From NCBI GenBank assembly GCA_031266895.1, contig JAISAD010000026.1, positions 1 to 9,441 of the forward strand: a DNA stretch of 9,441 bases, in the 5' to 3' direction. Every line of letters begins with the position of its first letter. The first letter of the stretch is position 1. The position numbers and the translations under genes were made by a program. The notes below the pieces were generated by a model. It saw only the letters and a program-made list of their open reading frames with translations. It was not told the origin of the DNA and ran no database searches. This document shows positions 5,805 to 9,441 of this stretch, piece by piece. The DNA is from Bacteroidales bacterium. GTDB lineage: Bacteria > Bacteroidota > Bacteroidia > Bacteroidales > WCHB1-69.

Positions 5805-8065
5805 GACTGTATGGTTTTATAAAATCCGAAAATACATTCATTGACATATTTATTTCCTTGTATATCAGATACTAATAGATTATCCATATTATGTGGAAAT
5901 TCTTCTAAATAAAATTGGGGACGTTTTTTTACCACGTCCAATAATAATGTGATACTCCATAAATTATCCATATCTACAAACAGTTCATTATCGCCGTCTG
6001 GCAATACCACATAACGAGGCATTAGAGTTTCTGAGCGCCATTTTTGAAGTAGAGATGGGGCATGTTCCGTTTTTACCATGGCCTCATTTTCAAACATCTT
6101 TTTTAATTCATCTGTTTTTATCGTCCACCGCGCCAGCGACAAAATAACATTCTTATAAGATACGCGTGGCAAAAAGGCATAGCTATCTGTAAGGTTGCTC
6201 CACTTAAGGCCAAAGGCAGCACGCTGTTGTGCTGTTTGCAAATCGCACAAAAACCGGTACACAGGCATAGCATTCATGCTGAAATTGTGTGCCGTAGTCA
6301 GTCGGGGAATAATATTTTTGTTTAATCGTTTGGATCGTAACAGGATACGATTATTTTTTAACGACACAAACAAGTCTGAAAGAGGAATTTGATGCGCGAA
6401 ATCCACTGCCGATTTGGCCAAATAAGGGATTTCGTAAGGCCGGATTACAGGACGAAACAGGATATTGCCAATACGCGATTCGGGCAAGTGAACAATCTCG
6501 GCAAGAATAGCATCTTCCTGTAATTCAGTCTCCTTTTGTGTAATTTGTTGCACGAAATCTTCCATATCAGGGTCGGCATGGGCAAAGCGTGCCAACAGGT
6601 TGCCTGCTCCAGAGCCGCCACACGAAGAGAGATAAATGAGTGGATTTTGTTCCTTATCTATAAAAATACGGCACATCGCGGCCAGGGTATTCGGCACATC
6701 GTTCCATTGTGCCTCTTGTAGCTTAAAATCAGTTTCCGAAAGTTTGATTTCATACTGTTTTTGCGCATAGGCTTCCAAATATTTTTGATGCAGTACCGCC
6801 TGTACCGGCGACCAGTTGACAGACTGATTTTGACCCATATCAGGATTGGGCAACACATATTTTTCCAGCAATGGAGCCACATCGCCTTGCCGATTAACAG
6901 GATAGCCAATGCCCATTTCATTGTCCAACACTTGCAGTAATGGCATTTCCATTGATTCATAACGATTATAGAACGCTGTTTTAAAATCGTTTAAATTAGG
7001 ATTTCCGTAAAATAGCGTAAGTTTATTGAGAAAAGTAACGGCTTCCCAAACCGCAGCAGGAACAGTTTCGGGCAATGTTGCTTTGACCGGCACTTTTATC
7101 ATATCGGTTTGAAACAGATATTTAGCTTCAAATTTCACCCCGATGGATTTTATAATGTCAATAATCTGTTCGTACAACGCCAAAGTGCTACCAATTGGTG
7201 AGCTATTGATCTCTTTTAAAAACGATTGAATATCAACAAGCTGTTGAACTACAGGCAATGTGTTATCTATAATCTGTAATTGTTCGATAAACTTATCCAA
7301 CACATCTTTTCCGGTTACAGAAGGCTCTAACTCACTAATCAGCAGCTGATTATCAATTAGCTCCACTATAAATTCAGATGCTTCTTCAAGGCTAATTTCT
7401 TCATCTTTAATACATTCCGCCAACTCTTTAATAGTTTTACCTCCTGTCTTGTTAGCACTCTCTAACAACTTTTGCAAATACGCACTGTTGTCCACCAAAA
7501 CCAAATTATGCTTGCGATTAGCATTCCGGTAATGATATTCTACGTAACGCAATTGATTGCTAACAGGATAGCACGAATTATTAGGAAAATATTTTAAGAG
7601 TGCTCTTATCGTTTCCTGTTTTTCTATATGTTGAATAAGGGCGCATAAATAGTTCATATCCAATCTGATATAACGATTATACTCCTGTGGAACGGGTAAA
7701 ACAATATCAGTTTGATCACCCAATTGCCCTACCGAGCAGCCCGAAAAGAGGCCAAAAGGCGTACAGCGCCACATCATACGGGTAGCATATTTAAGCAGCG
7801 ACAATGTAAGGTGCTTTTCCTCTTTTTGAGGTAATTTTCCTGCCCGATAGCGCATTAATTCCTCATAAAGTACCGATGATGCCATAAAAATTGATTCCAA
7901 AAAATAGCTGTCATCCAAAAAAGCCTCCAAAATTTCCTGTTCAGACTTCTTTTTTACACTTTCGTGTACAGCCATAGCCGGAGTTCTCAATACATATTTT
8001 CTAAAGGGGTTGTAATTAATCATTTTCAATTTTTCTCTGTTCAATTTCAACTCAACAATAAACAT
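5801..8065 (-). CDS. lanB: Lantibiotic dehydratase, glutamylation subunit (LanB N-terminal part)
   Basis: This is the tRNA-dependent glutamylation portion of a class I lantibiotic dehydratase, which esterifies Ser/Thr side chains of a precursor peptide with glutamate from Glu-tRNA. Visible signatures: YVLRTP (24-29) near the N-terminus; RCTPFGLFSG (100-109), the best-known motif of the family; GGSGAGNLLARF (483-494); EIVHLPESRIGN (523-534); RPVIRPYEIPYL (538-549); LRSKRLNK (576-583); IPRLTTAHNFS (586-596) and VYRFLCDLQ (602-610). It stops at 754 residues and lacks the elimination domain, which is the next gene. The two together add up to a normal full-length LanB of about 1,050 residues. Start choice: the ATG at 8065 overlaps the lanC stop. 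An in-frame ATG at 8023 (giving 740 residues, beginning MINYNPFRKY) has an AGAGAA weak ribosome-site-like sequence ahead of it and fits the usual start of the family better. Both starts are compatible with tight coupling to lanC. Confidence 0.93.
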   Translation of the reverse strand: MFIVELKLNREKLKMINYNPFRKYVLRTPAMAVHESVKKKSEQEILEAFLDDSYFLESIFMASSVLYEELMRYRAGKLPQKEEKHLTLSLLKYATRMMWRCTPFGLFSGCSVGQLGDQTDIVLPVPQEYNRYIRLDMNYLCALIQHIEKQETIRALLKYFPNNSCYPVSNQLRYVEYHYRNANRKHNLVLVDNSAYLQKLLESANKTGGKTIKELAECIKDEEISLEEASEFIVELIDNQLLISELEPSVTGKDVLDKFIEQLQIIDNTLPVVQQLVDIQSFLKEINSSPIGSTLALYEQIIDIIKSIGVKFEAKYLFQTDMIKVPVKATLPETVPAAVWEAVTFLNKLTLFYGNPNLNDFKTAFYNRYESMEMPLLQVLDNEMGIGYPVNRQGDVAPLLEKYVLPNPDMGQNQSVNWSPVQAVLHQKYLEAYAQKQYEIKLSETDFKLQEAQWNDVPNTLAAMCRIFIDKEQNPLIYLSSCGGSGAGNLLARFAHADPDMEDFVQQITQKETELQEDAILAEIVHLPESRIGNILFRPVIRPYEIPYLAKSAVDFAHQIPLSDLFVSLKNNRILLRSKRLNKNIIPRLTTAHNFSMNAMPVYRFLCDLQTAQQRAAFGLKWSNLTDSYAFLPRVSYKNVILSLARWTIKTDELKKMFENEAMVKTEHAPSLLQKWRSETLMPRYVVLPDGDNELFVDMDNLWSITLLLDVVKKRPQFYLEEFPHNMDNLLVSDIQGNKYVNECIFGFYKTIQS

Positions 8066-9219
8066 TCATCCCAAGTTGGCTCCACCTCATAATAGTATGT
8101 AAGCAAAGCTAATCCGATACCTGCGACGCCTTCTAAAAGGCCATATTCATTTTCCCAACCGTTTTTAAAATGAAATGCTTTGAACCCCGCCAATCCATCT
8201 TCAAACCTGGCCATTTTCAGAGTTTGCTCAAACCAATAGTCGGCAGCCTTTTTAAACTCCGGCAGGCGGGTATTCCACCACATGCGATAAAAAATATGCC
8301 CAATGCCCGCTGTGCCATGACATATACCGGCATCATGAACCATATTTTGAGTTAAATTACGTCTCTTTACAGCTGCATAACTTAACACTTCCAAAGCTTT
8401 ATCTATCCAGTCTTGTCGGTTTACAATTTTTCCTGCCTGATACAATGTTGTGGCATTGCCCAAATCGCCGTAACACCATCCCAAGCGACTTTGTTGTACT
8501 TCATCATTGTCAATCAATCGAGTAGAAGGAAAACAGCAGTTATAATGTGCTCTATTCAATTCCTGATGTAATAGAAACTCAATACTGTTATAAAGCAGTT
8601 GTTGTATTAAAAACTGATTAAGCGCCTTTATCTCAGATAATTGTGTTAATAGCCAAATGGTGGCCGACATGCCATGTGAAAGAGCTAAATTATAGCCCAT
8701 CTTCCCTGTTTCCCAATTGATTACCGATCGCCATGCCGTTGTTCCGTCAGGCATGGTTTCGGCTATTGTGTGCAAATCAGCAATAAAACTGTTCAATACA
8801 GACAATAATTCAGGCTTTTTCTTACTCCTTTGCAAGAAATAGATAGCCACGCCTGTGCCACCATGTAGAAAATCATGATTATGATACCTCATAAAACGTT
8901 TAAGTGCAATGGGTAAAACTTCATCAAATTCCGATAGCAACTCGTTGGTATCTCCCTTAATAAAATCTTTACGATTTAAGTATTCAAAAAGCCATCCCAC
9001 TCCGGCTAAGCCCGTACAGTAAGTCATAGCAAATTCATCCTCTTGCAGTTTTTGTGACAAAAGTTCTAATTTATATTCTGCAATACTTTTGTTTTCAGGG
9101 GAAAAAGCAGCGCTTTCGAAAAAAAACAGCGTTTCACCGCTTAACCCACCCAACAGCCCTGTATTCTGGTAAGGGGCATTCACTAATAGAGTAGAGATTT
9201 TTTGTATAAGAGTTTGCAT
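8047..9219 (-). CDS. lanC: LanC-like lanthionine synthetase (cyclase)
   Basis: A zinc enzyme that adds Cys thiols to dehydroalanine/dehydrobutyrine in a precursor peptide, closing (methyl)lanthionine rings in the cytoplasm. Length is 390 residues, usual for stand-alone LanC. The seven-fold alpha/alpha toroid is marked by glycine-rich turns: GLLGGLSG (21-28), TGLAGVGWL (69-77), FLHGGTGVA (117-125), ALSHGMSA (179-186), GWCYGDLGNA (247-256), GICHGTAGIGH (298-308) and LLEGVAGIGLA (361-371). Zinc ligands are Cys249, Cys300 and His301. Asp116, His182 and Arg245 fall where NisC has its catalytic Asp141, His212 and Arg280; the Arg-to-Cys spacing of four is identical. The full set predicts an active enzyme. 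It begins 4 bases after a T9SS-cargo gene and its stop lies within or 23 bases before lanB, depending on the lanB start, so all are probably one transcript. LanC-like proteins with non-peptide roles exist, but the adjacent dehydratase argues for lanthipeptide work. Confidence 0.95.
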   Translation of the reverse strand: MQTLIQKISTLLVNAPYQNTGLLGGLSGETLFFFESAAFSPENKSIAEYKLELLSQKLQEDEFAMTYCTGLAGVGWLFEYLNRKDFIKGDTNELLSEFDEVLPIALKRFMRYHNHDFLHGGTGVAIYFLQRSKKKPELLSVLNSFIADLHTIAETMPDGTTAWRSVINWETGKMGYNLALSHGMSATIWLLTQLSEIKALNQFLIQQLLYNSIEFLLHQELNRAHYNCCFPSTRLIDNDEVQQSRLGWCYGDLGNATTLYQAGKIVNRQDWIDKALEVLSYAAVKRRNLTQNMVHDAGICHGTAGIGHIFYRMWWNTRLPEFKKAADYWFEQTLKMARFEDGLAGFKAFHFKNGWENEYGLLEGVAGIGLALLTYYYEVEPTWDECLLLS

Positions 9220-9223
9220 CCTG

Positions 9224-9441
9224 TTACTGTCTTGTTATCAACAATTTTCCGTTATAGTTATGTTTTCCCGTAACTGCTTTATAGAGGTAGAGACCGGGGT
9301 GCAGCCCTGACACATCCAGAACCGATTTATGATGAATTGTTTCCTGCTTTATTAGTCTTCCCTGTATATCAAAAAGTTGCAGATCGGCTTGCCATATATC
9401 AACGGGCAATTCTACAGTAACAATATGGGTTGCCGGATTGG
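9224..9441 (-). CDS. C-terminal end of a T9SS type-A sorting-domain protein (N-terminus outside window)
   Basis: An open frame enters the window at 9441 and runs 71 codons to a TAA at 9224-9226. The translation begins NPATHIVTVELP and continues through QLFDIQGRLIKQ, VLDVSGLHPGLYLYKA and ends GKLLITRQ. This is the classic beta-sandwich C-terminal signal for export by the type IX secretion system of Bacteroidota (the usual YPNPA start, DxxGR turn, GLYxYK strand and KLLI end). The two bases before the first full codon are CC, consistent with the expected Pro. The mature cargo would be secreted or attached to the cell surface; its functional domain lies beyond the window and cannot be named. No start codon is visible in the window. 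The stop is 4 bases before the lanC ATG, so co-transcription is very likely. Confidence 0.9.
   Translation of the reverse strand, partial: NPATHIVTVELPVDIWQADLQLFDIQGRLIKQETIHHKSVLDVSGLHPGLYLYKAVTGKHNYNGKLLITRQ

Noticed and set aside
6658..6960. Minus-strand 100-codon, Trp/Cys-rich frame inside lanB, considered as a possible precursor peptide
   Set aside because: It overlaps lanB in another reading frame where the LanB protein is intact and conserved, and it has no leader-core layout; the Cys/Trp richness comes from frame-shifted codons.
9224..9409. Treating the 61-codon frame at the right edge as a complete small protein
   Set aside because: It would begin with TTG in the middle of a T9SS sorting domain; the frame is open to the window edge and the typical domain start (NPAT) lies upstream of that codon, so it is the end of a larger gene.
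4896..9441. Possible compositional difference suggesting recent transfer of the lanthipeptide genes
   Set aside because: A few hand-counted lines of lanB and lanC range from about 32 to 47 percent GC and overlap with the other genes (about 38 to 55 percent in two pruA lines). No mobile element, integrase or tRNA is in the window, so transfer cannot be claimed.

Overview
The window looks like a chromosomal segment of a Bacteroidota bacterium. The evidence is a type IX secretion (T9SS) type-A sorting tail at the right edge, TAnnTTTG-type -7 promoter boxes in front of several genes, no strong Shine-Dalgarno sequences, AT-rich spacers, and proteins with a typical Bacteroidota look (542-residue P5C dehydrogenase, M28 lipoprotein, split lantibiotic dehydratase). 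All eight genes found lie on the minus strand, so transcription runs from position 9441 towards 1.

In transcription order, the first block (9441 to 4896) is a tightly packed gene group for lanthionine-type peptide modification. It holds the C-terminal end of a secreted T9SS-cargo protein (cut by the window edge). Four bases later comes a complete LanC-like cyclase. This is followed by a LanB-type dehydratase divided into two proteins: a glutamylation subunit of about 740-754 residues and a 302-residue elimination subunit (SpaB_C / thiopeptide-type domain), joined by an ATGA stop/start overlap. Together these would glutamylate Ser/Thr of a precursor peptide using Glu-tRNA, eliminate glutamate to give dehydroamino acids, and add Cys thiols to form (methyl)lanthionine rings. 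No precursor peptide, leader peptidase, transporter or regulator is visible in the window, so those parts must lie beyond 9441 or elsewhere.

The second block (4852 to 1) looks like housekeeping or metabolic genes. They are UDP-glucose 6-dehydrogenase (UDP-glucuronate for surface polysaccharide), a membrane-anchored metallo-beta-lactamase-fold hydrolase of the NAPE-PLD/UlaG-like group, 1-pyrroline-5-carboxylate dehydrogenase (last step of proline catabolism), and the N-terminal 159 residues of an M28 / glutaminyl-cyclotransferase-like lipoprotein that runs off the left edge. These appear to be mostly separate transcription units: terminator-like hairpins follow the hydrolase and the P5C dehydrogenase, and -7 promoter boxes precede three or four of the genes.

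The most interesting part is the lanthipeptide modification operon, with its split dehydratase and its close linkage to a T9SS cargo gene. No RNA genes, insertion sequences, CRISPR arrays or notable repeats were found, and no gene-free stretch exceeds about 140 bases.
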